Shown here one piece after another: positions 1 through 6,637 of a DNA stretch of 8,751 nt. A program made the position numbers and the translations under genes. Below the pieces are notes generated by a model. The model searched no databases. It was not told where the DNA came from and saw nothing but the letters and a program-made list of their open reading frames with translations. The stretch's first letter is position 1, and each line of letters opens with the position of its first letter. This DNA is from Rhodospirillales bacterium (lineage in GTDB: Bacteria; Pseudomonadota; Alphaproteobacteria; Acetobacterales; Acetobacteraceae). The stretch is from NCBI GenBank assembly GCA_015654825.1, contig JAATGE010000111.1:1-8751 (forward strand), given 5' to 3'.

Positions 1-1
1 G

Positions 2-154
2 GGCCGGCGAGAGCGACTCGAAAACGTTATGAATGCTGCTGGCGTCCGGGTTACGCGCATTGGCCGGTTTGTCGCCGGCTCGGCCGAGGTGCGCGGCGTC
101 GGTGTCGACGGCGCGGCGATACCGCTGGGCGGAAAGGGCTGGAGTCATTTCTGA
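2..154 (+). CDS. thiL: Thiamine-monophosphate kinase, C-terminal fragment (probable)
   Basis: This is the 3' end of a gene that begins left of the window; about 50 residues are visible before the TGA at 152-154. The visible tail contains VTRIGRFVAG, then a short hydrophobic/acidic stretch, and it ends in GWSHF. In ThiL proteins of alphaproteobacteria the last 50 residues commonly read (L/V)TRIG-x-(V/I)-x-x-G followed by a terminal G-(W/Y/F)-x-HF, so the match is good although short. ThiL phosphorylates thiamine monophosphate to thiamine diphosphate in the cytoplasm, the last step of cofactor synthesis. The catalytic and ATP-binding parts lie outside the window, so the call rests only on the tail. 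The next gene is convergent, with a terminator-like palindrome between them. Confidence 0.7.
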   Translation, partial: GRRERLENVMNAAGVRVTRIGRFVAGSAEVRGVGVDGAAIPLGGKGWSHF

Positions 155-190
155 TCCGGCGGGGCTGGATGTTAGGCACAAGGAATAATT

Positions 191-259
191 AACAAAAGTG
201 TTTGCTTCTTTTTTCAAAAAGAAGTTCTTTTTTGAAAAAAGAACCAAAAAACTTTTGTT
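191..259. terminator. Large AT-rich palindrome, probable bidirectional terminator (repeat copy 1)
   Basis: The outer arms AACAAAAGT (191-199) and ACTTTTGTT (251-259) are exact inverse complements. The sequence between them continues as near-perfect arms of over 30 bases. A smaller hairpin is nested in the left arm: CTTCTTTTT (205-213) and AAAAAGAAG (216-224) around a two-base loop. Stems with T-runs on both strands, between the convergent thiL-like gene and the GloVer-repeat gene, fit a two-way intrinsic terminator. Bases 192-224 recur at 5210-5242 with a single mismatch, so this is also a dispersed repeat. Confidence 0.75.
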
Positions 260-284
260 CATTGGCCTTTCGTTTTGGCTGAAG

Positions 285-1634
285 CTAGTTCCTGAAGCCG
301 GTGCCGGATATTTGAAGGATGCTGCCATCGACGGCCCAGTTGCCGGGCTTTGCCTGCGGGGTCTGCATCACCGTCGTCAGCAGCCTGCCACTGCCTGCAT
401 AGATCAGCGGTGTCAGCAGGTCCCAGCCGTTCTCGGGGGCCAGCGTGACAAGCGTCGTGCCGGTCCAGCCGGTCATGTGTTTCGGGGGCGGACTGATGCG
501 AAAGATCGTCGGCAGCACCTGGGCGTAGTCCGGAGGCGAGAAGCCATGGGTGGCGCCGTATAGCGCGCCGTGCCGATCGGCGATCAGGCTGGCGAACGGG
601 TAGGCGCCGCCGGCGCCGCCGCTGAAATTCCACAACGTCTGCTCGGTCCATGCCGCGCCGCCTTTCGACGGCGGTGTCAGCGAGTACACCACGCCGTAGC
701 TGCTGGCGCCACCAAACGGCGCTGTGCCGTAGAGCCGGCCTTCGCTGTCGCCGATCAGCGCCGAGGCGGGATGCGCGCCTTCGGCGCCGGTGAAGCTCCA
801 CAATGTCGTCTCGGTCCAGTCGGAGGCGCCGCCCTGCGGCCTGGTCAGCATGAACACCGTGCCGCCGAGTGGGTTCGTGCCGCCGAGGGAAGCCGTGCCG
901 TACAGATTTCCTGCCGTGTCGATCAGCAGGCTTGCCAGGGGATGGCCGCCGTCCGCGCCGCCGGTGAACTGCCACAGGGTTGTTTCGGTCCAATCGGTTT
1001 CGCCGGCCGGGGGCGGCGCCAGCGCGAACACGGTGCCGGCTGCGTGGGCGCCACCGGTCTGCGTCGTGCCGAACAATGTTCCGTCCGGGCCGGCGATCAG
1101 GCCGGCAGCAGGCGAGCCGCCGTCGCGGTTCGGCCGGAACGTCCATAGCGTGTGCATCGACCATTCGGTGCTGCCGTGGTGCGGCGCCGAGAGTTTGAAG
1201 ACCGTGCCCCCGCCGTGCCAGCCCCCCATCGTCGTGGTGCCATACAGGTTGCCATTGCGGTCCATGATCAGGCCGCCGGTCGGCATGCCACCGTCACTAC
1301 CGGCGGTGAAACTCCATAGTACCGTTTCGATGCTTTTTGGCCGAGGCGTTGCGGCGCCCGCTCCCAGAACCACGATCTTGTAGACCGCGCCGTAATTATT
1401 GGCGCCGCCGCTGAACGCCGTACCATACAATGCGCCGGCCGCATCGATGATTAGCGGGGATCCCGGCCCACCGCCGTCGGTGTGGTTGCCAAATCGATAG
1501 AGCGTTTTCAGGGCGATGCGGCTGGACGGATCAAAGCTGGCTGCCGGGCCGACCAGGGCCATCGCCAGCAACGCTGCCCGGCGCAGCATGGCGGTGGCGC
1601 GGGATTGCCGCGGCGGATCGCTGCGCGGCATCAT
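285..1634 (-). CDS. Exported GloVer (TIGR03803-type) tandem-repeat protein
   Basis: A 449-residue protein made almost wholly of repeats. The motif L(Y/F)G(T/A), usually followed by GG and then (T/V/A)V(F/Y)-x-(L/I), starts at residues 69, 130, 187, 244, 301 and 358. The spacing is 61 and then 57 residues four times. Each motif is preceded by an L(Y/W)-x-F element, most often ending in GG. This is the pattern of the Gloeobacter/Verrucomicrobia 'GloVer' repeat, found in secreted proteins of unknown function; the period suggests propeller-like blades (inference). The sixth repeat is degenerate. Residues 16-33 resemble a signal peptide (MLRR, hydrophobic core, GPAAS), so residue 16 is an alternative start. 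The first ATG is preferred because it overlaps the TGA of the upstream phosphoesterase gene as ATGA, which suggests translational coupling. No cysteines, no catalytic motif and no recognised C-terminal anchor were seen. Confidence 0.85.
   Translation of the reverse strand: MMPRSDPPRQSRATAMLRRAALLAMALVGPAASFDPSSRIALKTLYRFGNHTDGGGPGSPLIIDAAGALYGTAFSGGANNYGAVYKIVVLGAGAATPRPKSIETVLWSFTAGSDGGMPTGGLIMDRNGNLYGTTTMGGWHGGGTVFKLSAPHHGSTEWSMHTLWTFRPNRDGGSPAAGLIAGPDGTLFGTTQTGGAHAAGTVFALAPPPAGETDWTETTLWQFTGGADGGHPLASLLIDTAGNLYGTASLGGTNPLGGTVFMLTRPQGGASDWTETTLWSFTGAEGAHPASALIGDSEGRLYGTAPFGGASSYGVVYSLTPPSKGGAAWTEQTLWNFSGGAGGAYPFASLIADRHGALYGATHGFSPPDYAQVLPTIFRISPPPKHMTGWTGTTLVTLAPENGWDLLTPLIYAGSGRLLTTVMQTPQAKPGNWAVDGSILQISGTGFRN
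495..1502 (-). repeat. Six-copy protein-coding repeat, mostly 171-bp period
   Basis: This is the DNA behind the six GloVer units (residues 45-380 of the protein). Four successive intervals are exactly 57 codons and the first is 61. The copies have diverged, so this is an old internal duplication and not a recent DNA tandem repeat. Confidence 0.8.
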
Positions 1635-3373
1635 GGCTCGTCCGCCTCGGCCGCGGCTGAAAGCGGGCTCGCCACGTTATTGCGGTCGACGGAGTAGACC
1701 CGATAGAGATGAGCGCCCGAACCCGGCACATCGGTGCAGACGTTGGCGGTGCCCACGCATTGCGCCAGTTCCACGCCGTCGCGCACGACGTGATAGGTAA
1801 ACGGCCCGGGAACTTGCGCGTTGGTGACCGGGTACCAGGTGATCTTTACCGTCGAACTTAGGCAGGTTGCGGTCTGGTCGGTGTCGCTGTTGCGGCAGTA
1901 GATCGAAATCATGCCGGGTATGTGCGTCGACAATACCAATTTCGGCAGCGGTGCCTGATTGAAGTCGAATTCTTTCATCATGTCGCCGACCGGCGCCGAG
2001 CTGCCGTCCGGATAGGTCACCGTCGTCATGGCATCGCGGACCGTGGGCCTGGCGTCGGGCCGCCCCATCGCCGCCGGGTCGAGCCGGGCGCCGTTCATGA
2101 ACAGGTCCTCGATCAATCTGTTATAGCTGGCAAAGCTCAGTATCTGGTGATCGATGCTGCCGGCCTTGATCCAGGGGCTGATGGCGATGCCGGGAACCCG
2201 CAGGCCGAGGCCCTGTATGAAGCCATAATTGGGCACTGTATTGACCAGCGGATCGGAGAATTCGATCGTCGGCGGCACGACGTGGTCGTAGAAGCCACCC
2301 CAGTCGTCCCACACGATATAAACCACCGAACTTTGCCAATAATCGGACTGCATCACGGCATTGACCAGCGACGTTACATATTCCATGCCAAGCGTTATGC
2401 CGCCGCCATGCGGATGCTCGCTCACGTCGCCGTTTGGAATGATCCACGAGACCTGGGGTAGCGTGCCGTTTTTGAGATCGACCAGAAACTGATCGGTCGT
2501 CGGGTTGTGAAAGGCCAGGTAGTCGGGCCCGTTGTCCTGGACGTATTTGAAGAACGGCGGCGGATTCCAGATTTGCGAGGTTTTCGTGGTGAGGTCGGTC
2601 GGTTCGCAGTTCAGCTGGGCATCATCGCAATCGGGATCGCTGCCGTCGGTACGGTAGTATTTCCATGAAACCGAATGCTTATCGAGTAATTCGAACATGC
2701 TGACCCACGGCCAGGAAGTTCCGCCATCGCGCAATTTCGGACTGGGTACGGAAGAAATCGTGCGGCAACTCGCGGCGTCCCCGGGATGCACGCATTCGGC
2801 CATCCATTCGGAGGTCAAATCTACGTGCGCGGGTGTCGACCACGACCGGATGCCCGGGAACATCGCGTCCTGCAGCACGAAATGCTGCGCGTACGACCAG
2901 TAGTTCGGAATGTCGTCCGCCGTCTGATAGCCGGCCACATCATGCCAGGTGAAGCCGTTGGCCGAGCCGGAGCAGTTTTTCGATTTCGGCGATTTCGCGC
3001 ACTGCACCCGCTGGCCGATGGCCTGGACGGCGACGAAGCCATCCATGGCGGCGCGTGTAATGCCGTCATCGAGGTCGAGCTGCGCGCCCTGGGCGTCGTG
3101 GTTGCCGCCCAACTGATAATCGCGCGGATTGTGGAACAGTGTCACACAGCCCTTGTTCCGGTCTTGCAGGTCCAGTGGCAGGCAGGTGCCCGGCGTGATG
3201 CCGTTGGCGCCAGGATAGGTCCCAAAATAGGTATCGAAGGAACGATTTTCCTGGATGATGATGATCACGTGCTGAATGGGAGTCGCGGAACTGGCGCGCG
3301 CGGCGCCGGTCGAGCGGAGTCCTGCGGCAACAACGAGCACGGCGAGTGCCGCGCGACAAACGCTGCGTCTCAA
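1631..3373 (-). CDS. Exported phosphoesterase-family protein (AcpA/phospholipase C type) with Fn3-like tail
   Basis: A 580-residue protein of the phosphoesterase family (PF04185; acid phosphatases such as AcpA and bacterial phospholipases C). Residues 1-30 form a signal peptide: MRR start, hydrophobic core, then an AARAS cleavage-like region. The N-terminal motif HVIIIIQENRSFDTYFG (35-51) holds the Glu42-Asn43 pair that binds metal in this family. SWSTPAH (177-183) is where the nucleophilic Ser/Thr is expected. EHP is at 319-321, and DDWGGFYDHV (356-365) supplies the Asp/His ligands. Residues about 505-576 look like a fibronectin type III domain (ITWYPV, YHVVRDG, YRVYSVD). Twelve cysteines fall into six close pairs. 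The likely role is hydrolysis of phosphate esters outside the cytoplasm; whether the substrate is a phosphomonoester or a phospholipid cannot be told. The start is TTG, with GGGGGA at 3380-3385 six bases upstream; the next in-frame Met is residue 110, which would lose the signal peptide. The stop overlaps the next gene by four bases. Confidence 0.88.
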   Translation of the reverse strand: MRRSVCRAALAVLVVAAGLRSTGAARASSATPIQHVIIIIQENRSFDTYFGTYPGANGITPGTCLPLDLQDRNKGCVTLFHNPRDYQLGGNHDAQGAQLDLDDGITRAAMDGFVAVQAIGQRVQCAKSPKSKNCSGSANGFTWHDVAGYQTADDIPNYWSYAQHFVLQDAMFPGIRSWSTPAHVDLTSEWMAECVHPGDAASCRTISSVPSPKLRDGGTSWPWVSMFELLDKHSVSWKYYRTDGSDPDCDDAQLNCEPTDLTTKTSQIWNPPPFFKYVQDNGPDYLAFHNPTTDQFLVDLKNGTLPQVSWIIPNGDVSEHPHGGGITLGMEYVTSLVNAVMQSDYWQSSVVYIVWDDWGGFYDHVVPPTIEFSDPLVNTVPNYGFIQGLGLRVPGIAISPWIKAGSIDHQILSFASYNRLIEDLFMNGARLDPAAMGRPDARPTVRDAMTTVTYPDGSSAPVGDMMKEFDFNQAPLPKLVLSTHIPGMISIYCRNSDTDQTATCLSSTVKITWYPVTNAQVPGPFTYHVVRDGVELAQCVGTANVCTDVPGSGAHLYRVYSVDRNNVASPLSAAAEADEP

Positions 3374-3712
3374 TTCGTGTCCCCCGACGAACGCGCTTCG
3401 CGCGTTCTGATTCCCATTGTTTAGCTAGGCGCAAGCGCAGACCGCCGCCAGCGCCGATTTGTAACCGGAAAACCTTTAAGCGCGTCCGACGTGAGCTGTC
3501 GACGGGGCGGCGAAGCATGGAAGTTGGCGAGGCGGTCGAAGTGGCCGGCCTTCAAGGAAGACTACAGCTCTGCACTGGACCCGACGCTCGGACGACGTGC
3601 TGCGCACGACGCGGGCGCTGCCCGACGTTGATCGACGAAGGAGGCACGGCTAGGCTGGAACCGCGTCGCGCGTGCCACGCCGCCGGGTTCGGCGATCAGT
3701 GGGAGTAGTGCA
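3374..3712. other. Divergent intergenic region between the phosphoesterase and PQQ-like genes
   Basis: These 339 bases separate two genes read away from each other, so both 5' control regions should lie here. Visible elements are the leader hairpin at 3389-3407, the GGGGGA site for the leftward gene, and GGGAG at 3701-3705, seven bases before the rightward ATG. A relatively AT-rich patch at about 3458-3480 could hold a leftward promoter, but no convincing -35/-10 pair was found. The rest (about 3490-3700) is GC-rich and has no recognisable gene. Confidence 0.5.
3389..3407 (-). promoter_or_regulatory. Hairpin in the leader of the phosphoesterase gene
   Basis: GAACGCGC (3389-3396) and GCGCGTTC (3400-3407) are exact inverse complements around a three-base loop, a few bases upstream of the GGGGGA ribosome-binding site at 3380-3385. 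It could be a leader hairpin that modulates translation or an operator half-site pair. Palindromes of this kind also arise by chance in GC-rich DNA, so the regulatory role is unproven. Confidence 0.3.
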
Positions 3713-5176
3713 ATGAGCGATCGCACGGAGTCGGGAGTGCGGCACCGCATGGCGCTGCCTGTTGCGTTATTGGCCGGTCTCTCGGGTCCGGCGATGGCAC
3801 AGGCCACGATCGACTGGCCGACCTTCGGGGGAAGCGCGCAGCGCAGCGGCTACAACGCGTCGGAGACAATATTGTCGCCCTCGACGGTGCCTCATCTGCG
3901 GCTGCATTGGCGGGCCAAGGCGGGGCCGGTGTACGGCCATAATATTTTCGAGCCGAGCCTGCTGCGGCAGGTGAAGACGCCGTCGGGAACGTTCGACCTG
4001 CTGCTGATGACGCTCTCGGGCGGGGCGGTGACGGCGCTGGATGCGGCAACCGGGAAGACCGTGTGGTCGACCGGGATCATACCGACCAGGATCACCTGCC
4101 CGGATGGAACCTCGTCGGTCATCGGCATCGGCGAGCCGGCGACGGTCGATGTCGATCACGGCCGGGTGTTCGTGGTGGATGCCGGCGGCATGTTGCATGC
4201 GTTGGCGCTTGCGACCGGTATCGAAATGGCGGGCTATCCGATCGAGGTGATCGATACCGGCAACCTGGCGGCCGCCACCTGGGTTCATTTTGCAAGCCCA
4301 ACCTTACTCGGCTCCAACCTCTATATTGCCACCGCCGCGCACTGCGAGAGCCGGCAGGCGCCGTATCACGGCCAGGTGATCCAGTTCAGTACCGTGACGG
4401 GAACGGTACTGCATCGGTTCTATCCGATGGGCAATGGCGCCGTGCTCGGGGGGAGTTTTTGGGGCAGCGGCGGCATCGCGGCGGAGCCCGACGGATCCCA
4501 TCTCTGGGGCGCCACCGGCAATTCGCTACCGCCGCCGCAAAATACCGGGAATGCTGAAAAGGTCGTTCAGCTCGACGCCAATCTCAACCTGGTCGCCGCC
4601 GACGGTCCTGTGCTCAACCCGCGGGGCGACCTGGATTTCGGATCGACGCCGCTGCTGTTTCAGCCGACCGGCTGCCCACCGATGCTGGCGGCGCTGAACA
4701 AGGCGGGACTGCTGGTCGTTTATAACCGCGGCAGCCTCGGTAGCGGCGCGACGCAGACCTTGTCGATATCGGACGGCGGCGGCAGTGGCCGATTGATCGG
4801 CATGGCGGCGTTCGATCCGGTGACCAATGCGGTCTATGTCGGCAACCCCCAGGATTCCGCCGATGGCGTGTATCGGCATGGACTGCTGGCGCTGCAGGCG
4901 GATGCGTCCTGCCAGCTATCGTTGCTATGGCAGCAGACATTCGGCGATGACGGCAGAAAGAGCCCGTCGGTCCCGCCGACGATCGCGAACGGCGTGGTGT
5001 GGTATTCGGAAGGGCTGTCGGCGCAGCTGGCCGCGTTCGATGCGGAAAGCGGAAAGCCGGTGTGGAGTAGCGGTCCCCTAAAAGGCGTGACCATGGCGCC
5101 CCCTATAGTCGTGAACGGCCAGGTCTTCGTGCAAGGCGGCGAGTGGATCTACGCGTACGGGCTAGGTAGAAAGTAG
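3713..5176 (+). CDS. Exported PQQ-binding-like beta-propeller repeat protein
   Basis: A 487-residue protein with a signal peptide (hydrophobic core about residues 14-27, ending AMAQA). The mature N-terminus DWPTFGGSAQRSGYN is typical of secreted PQQ-like/BamB-type beta-propellers. Propeller blade motifs of the form (L/V)-x-A-(L/F)-D-A-x-(T/S)-G-x-x-(V)-W appear at residues 106-118 and 439-451. A weaker one is at 161-172, and a closing blade at about 463-484 ends IYAYGL. No quinoprotein dehydrogenase active-site motif or haem-binding CxxCH is present, so a structural or binding role is more likely than PQQ-dependent oxidation. The start ATG has GGGAG seven bases upstream; Met13 (3749) is an alternative start that gives a shorter signal peptide. 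It is transcribed divergently from the phosphoesterase gene, and the pairing suggests a shared function (inference). It is not BamB itself: it lacks a lipobox. Confidence 0.85.
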   Translation: MSDRTESGVRHRMALPVALLAGLSGPAMAQATIDWPTFGGSAQRSGYNASETILSPSTVPHLRLHWRAKAGPVYGHNIFEPSLLRQVKTPSGTFDLLLMTLSGGAVTALDAATGKTVWSTGIIPTRITCPDGTSSVIGIGEPATVDVDHGRVFVVDAGGMLHALALATGIEMAGYPIEVIDTGNLAAATWVHFASPTLLGSNLYIATAAHCESRQAPYHGQVIQFSTVTGTVLHRFYPMGNGAVLGGSFWGSGGIAAEPDGSHLWGATGNSLPPPQNTGNAEKVVQLDANLNLVAADGPVLNPRGDLDFGSTPLLFQPTGCPPMLAALNKAGLLVVYNRGSLGSGATQTLSISDGGGSGRLIGMAAFDPVTNAVYVGNPQDSADGVYRHGLLALQADASCQLSLLWQQTFGDDGRKSPSVPPTIANGVVWYSEGLSAQLAAFDAESGKPVWSSGPLKGVTMAPPIVVNGQVFVQGGEWIYAYGLGRK

Positions 5177-5209
5177 CCCGAAAAATTGCACGTCCAGCAA
5201 GAACAAGTC

Positions 5210-5243
5210 ACAAAAGTTTTTGCTTCTTTTTTCAAAAAGAAGC
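5210..5243. terminator. Probable terminator hairpin (repeat copy 2, truncated)
   Basis: GCTTCTTTTT (5222-5231) and AAAAAGAAGC (5234-5243) form a perfect ten-base stem with a two-base loop. Bases 5210-5242 match 192-224 at 32 of 33 positions. The distal arm present in copy 1 is missing here. It lies 33 bases after the stop of the PQQ-like gene and before the convergent bamE, which suits a bidirectional terminator. Confidence 0.7.
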
Positions 5244-5249
5244 GCTTCC

Positions 5250-5390
5250 TTCTGCCGCTAGAGCGGCGCCAGGCTGACTGGGAACGCTTTAGCTTTCCTC
5301 ATGCCGCTCCAGCTATTTGTTTTGGCGAGCATTTTTATCAGCCGGGCGCGCTCAGGCCCACGGGCGATACCAGTCAGGCTGATAATGCTC
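5250..5390. repeat. Intergenic mosaic of inverted repeats
   Basis: Three nested or adjacent inverted repeats occupy this gene-free stretch. GCTAGAGCGGC (5257-5267) pairs with GCCGCTCCAGC (5303-5313), 10 of 11. AGGCTGACTGG (5271-5281) pairs with CCAGTCAGGCT (5370-5380), 10 of 11. GAGCATT...ATCAGCC (5327-5343) pairs with GGCTGATAATGCTC (5377-5390) apart from three extra T in the left arm. The outer palindrome ends at the first base of the bamE stop codon. The look is that of dispersed palindromic intergenic elements known from alphaproteobacterial genomes, or of a miniature mobile element. It may also end bamE transcription. No coding potential was recognised. Confidence 0.6.
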
Positions 5391-5926
5391 TAATAACGAC
5401 CGCCGCCGCCGCCGAAGCTACTGCCACCGCCGCCACCGCCACCACCGGGCAGGCCGGCGGGCGTAAAGCGTCCCACATTGCCAAGCAGCTGCTGCATGAA
5501 GCTGGCTTCGCTGCCCGGCGAGGGCGTGGCGCCGGGCGCCATCGCGATCTGCTTGCCGTCGTCGCGATCGAGCTGGCGCAAGGATTTCAGCGTGCCGTTA
5601 GGCTCGAAATTCAGCACCAGCACCCGCTGCATGGTCACCCCCGGCGTGCGGCCGATGCGCGTGCTGGTGATCTGCGTGATGTAGATCCAGGTATTGTCGT
5701 CGAAGGTGGCGCGCGAGGTCGGCGAGCCGAGCAGGCTGGTTGCGTCGGCCCGGGTGGATGTGCCCGGCACCAGCTGCTTCAGAGCCTCCTCCTCCACCAT
5801 CGCGCCGCGGCGCGCATGCGTCGGATCGAACACATGGGTGACGTGGCTGAAGTTGCCGCAGGCTGCCAGCGCGAACGGTAGCGCCAAGGCCAGCAAAGGG
5901 GCTCGGAAAAGACCGGGCAGGGGCAA
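5390..5926 (-). CDS. bamE: BamE/SmpA/OmlA-family outer-membrane assembly lipoprotein
   Basis: A 178-residue lipoprotein (from the chosen start). A hydrophobic signal is followed by the lipobox LAAC, with the lipidated Cys at residue 23. The SmpA/OmlA domain follows: PGTSTRADATSLLGSPTS and then WIYI at 80-83, with VLVLNFEPNGTLKSL at 102-116. BamE is part of the BAM complex that folds beta-barrel proteins into the outer membrane. The sequence LLGNVGRF (147-154) near the end is followed by a tail of eight Gly, SSF, five Gly and RY, encoded by a GCC/ACC-rich tract at about 5397-5446. No ATG start is available in frame. The TTG at 5926 has AGGA eight bases upstream; TTG at 5932 and GTG at 5968 are alternatives that would lengthen the signal region only. 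It is divergent from the chaperone gene. Confidence 0.85.
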   Translation of the reverse strand: MPLPGLFRAPLLALALPFALAACGNFSHVTHVFDPTHARRGAMVEEEALKQLVPGTSTRADATSLLGSPTSRATFDDNTWIYITQITSTRIGRTPGVTMQRVLVLNFEPNGTLKSLRQLDRDDGKQIAMAPGATPSPGSEASFMQQLLGNVGRFTPAGLPGGGGGGGGSSFGGGGGRY

Positions 5927-6046
5927 CGGCAATATCCTGAAGGCGGCGAAGTGCCATGTGCGTGTCACGTGGACGGCGCGCGTGTCAATCGCCGCGTGGC
6001 CTGTTAGACACCCTGGCCGCGCGCCCCGGGGGCCCGCGGATTGTTG

Positions 6047-6637
6047 ATGTGGCGGGCGTGCGTGGGTTTCTTGAGCTTCATTTTCCGCTCGCGGCATGAG
6101 CGGGCGGGTTTCGTGCTTTACAGCGAGGCGGTGCGCGCGGCGCGCGAGCCCGTGTGGTTCGAGGCGGTCGGCGTGCCCGATTCGCTGGACGGGCGTTTCG
6201 ATCTGGTGGGGCTGTTCGCGGCCTTGCTGATACGGCGCCTGCGGAGCCTGCCGCCGCCCGGCGCGGCGCTGGCGCAGGCTGTGTTCGACGCCATGTTTGC
6301 CGACATGGATTTCAACCTGCGCGAGCTCGGGGTCAGCGACCTTTCCGTCGGCAAGCGGGTGCGCGCGATGTGGGAGGCGTTCCACGGCCGCGCGCTGGCC
6401 TATGAGGGGCCGCTCGAACGCGGCGATGCCGAGGCGCTTGCGGCCGCGCTGGCGCGCAATGTGTGGCGCGGCCAGGCGCCGGCAGGTGCGGCGGAACAAC
6501 TGGCCCGCGTGGCGCTGCTGCAGGACCGCCACCTGGCCGGTATCGGCGTGGCAGCCTTTCAGGCGGGCGGCGCCGCGTTTCTGCCCGCTGCGTCGGTGCT
6601 GGCCCCGTCGGTGCAGGCCCCCCCGGTGCTGGAATGA
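6047..6637 (+). CDS. Ubiquinol-cytochrome c chaperone (Cbp3-like)
   Basis: A protein of about 196 residues of the ubiquinol-cytochrome c chaperone family (PF03981), related to mitochondrial Cbp3, which assists cytochrome b and bc1 complex assembly. Visible family motifs are: AAREPVWFEAVGVPDSLDGR (31-50), FDxMFxDMDFNLRELGVSDL (80-99), SVGKRVRAMWEAFHGR (100-115) and a following AYE. The last 30 residues are a low-complexity Ala/Pro tail. The start is uncertain: the ATG at 6047 is used, with TTG at 6041/6044, GTG at 6062 and TTG at 6071 also in frame, and none has a clear ribosome-binding site. Its TGA overlaps the start of the next gene (ATGATG), so the two are probably translated together. Presence of this gene implies an aerobic respiratory chain with a bc1 complex. 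Confidence 0.88.
   Translation: MWRACVGFLSFIFRSRHERAGFVLYSEAVRAAREPVWFEAVGVPDSLDGRFDLVGLFAALLIRRLRSLPPPGAALAQAVFDAMFADMDFNLRELGVSDLSVGKRVRAMWEAFHGRALAYEGPLERGDAEALAAALARNVWRGQAPAGAAEQLARVALLQDRHLAGIGVAAFQAGGAAFLPAASVLAPSVQAPPVLE

Noticed and set aside
259..1164. Second minus-strand open frame of about 300 codons inside the GloVer gene
   Set aside because: It is Arg-rich, without family motifs, and is out of frame with the clear 57-residue repeats; it is a shadow frame.
3440..3490. Promoter for the phosphoesterase gene around a TACAAA on the minus strand
   Set aside because: A -10-like hexamer is present, but the sequence 16 to 18 bases upstream does not resemble a -35 box.
3491..3631. Possible 46-codon plus-strand gene starting at GTG in the divergent intergenic region
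   Set aside because: No ribosome-binding site and no recognisable motif; the length is expected by chance in GC-rich DNA.
5250..5390. Complete insertion sequence beside bamE
   Set aside because: The stretch is only about 140 bases, has no transposase and no clear target-site duplication; at most it is a palindromic or miniature element.
5598..5957. Minus-strand ATG frame at 5957 as an alternative bamE start
   Set aside because: It is in a different reading frame from the lipobox and the BamE domain and yields no known motif; using it would require a frameshift for which there is no sign.
5960..5988. TTGACA on the minus strand (5988-5983) upstream of bamE as a promoter -35 box
   Set aside because: The hexamer is perfect, but at spacings of 16 to 18 bases there is no acceptable -10 box. 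It would also place transcription start after the GTG candidate at 5968. Kept only as a weak hint for the later TTG start.
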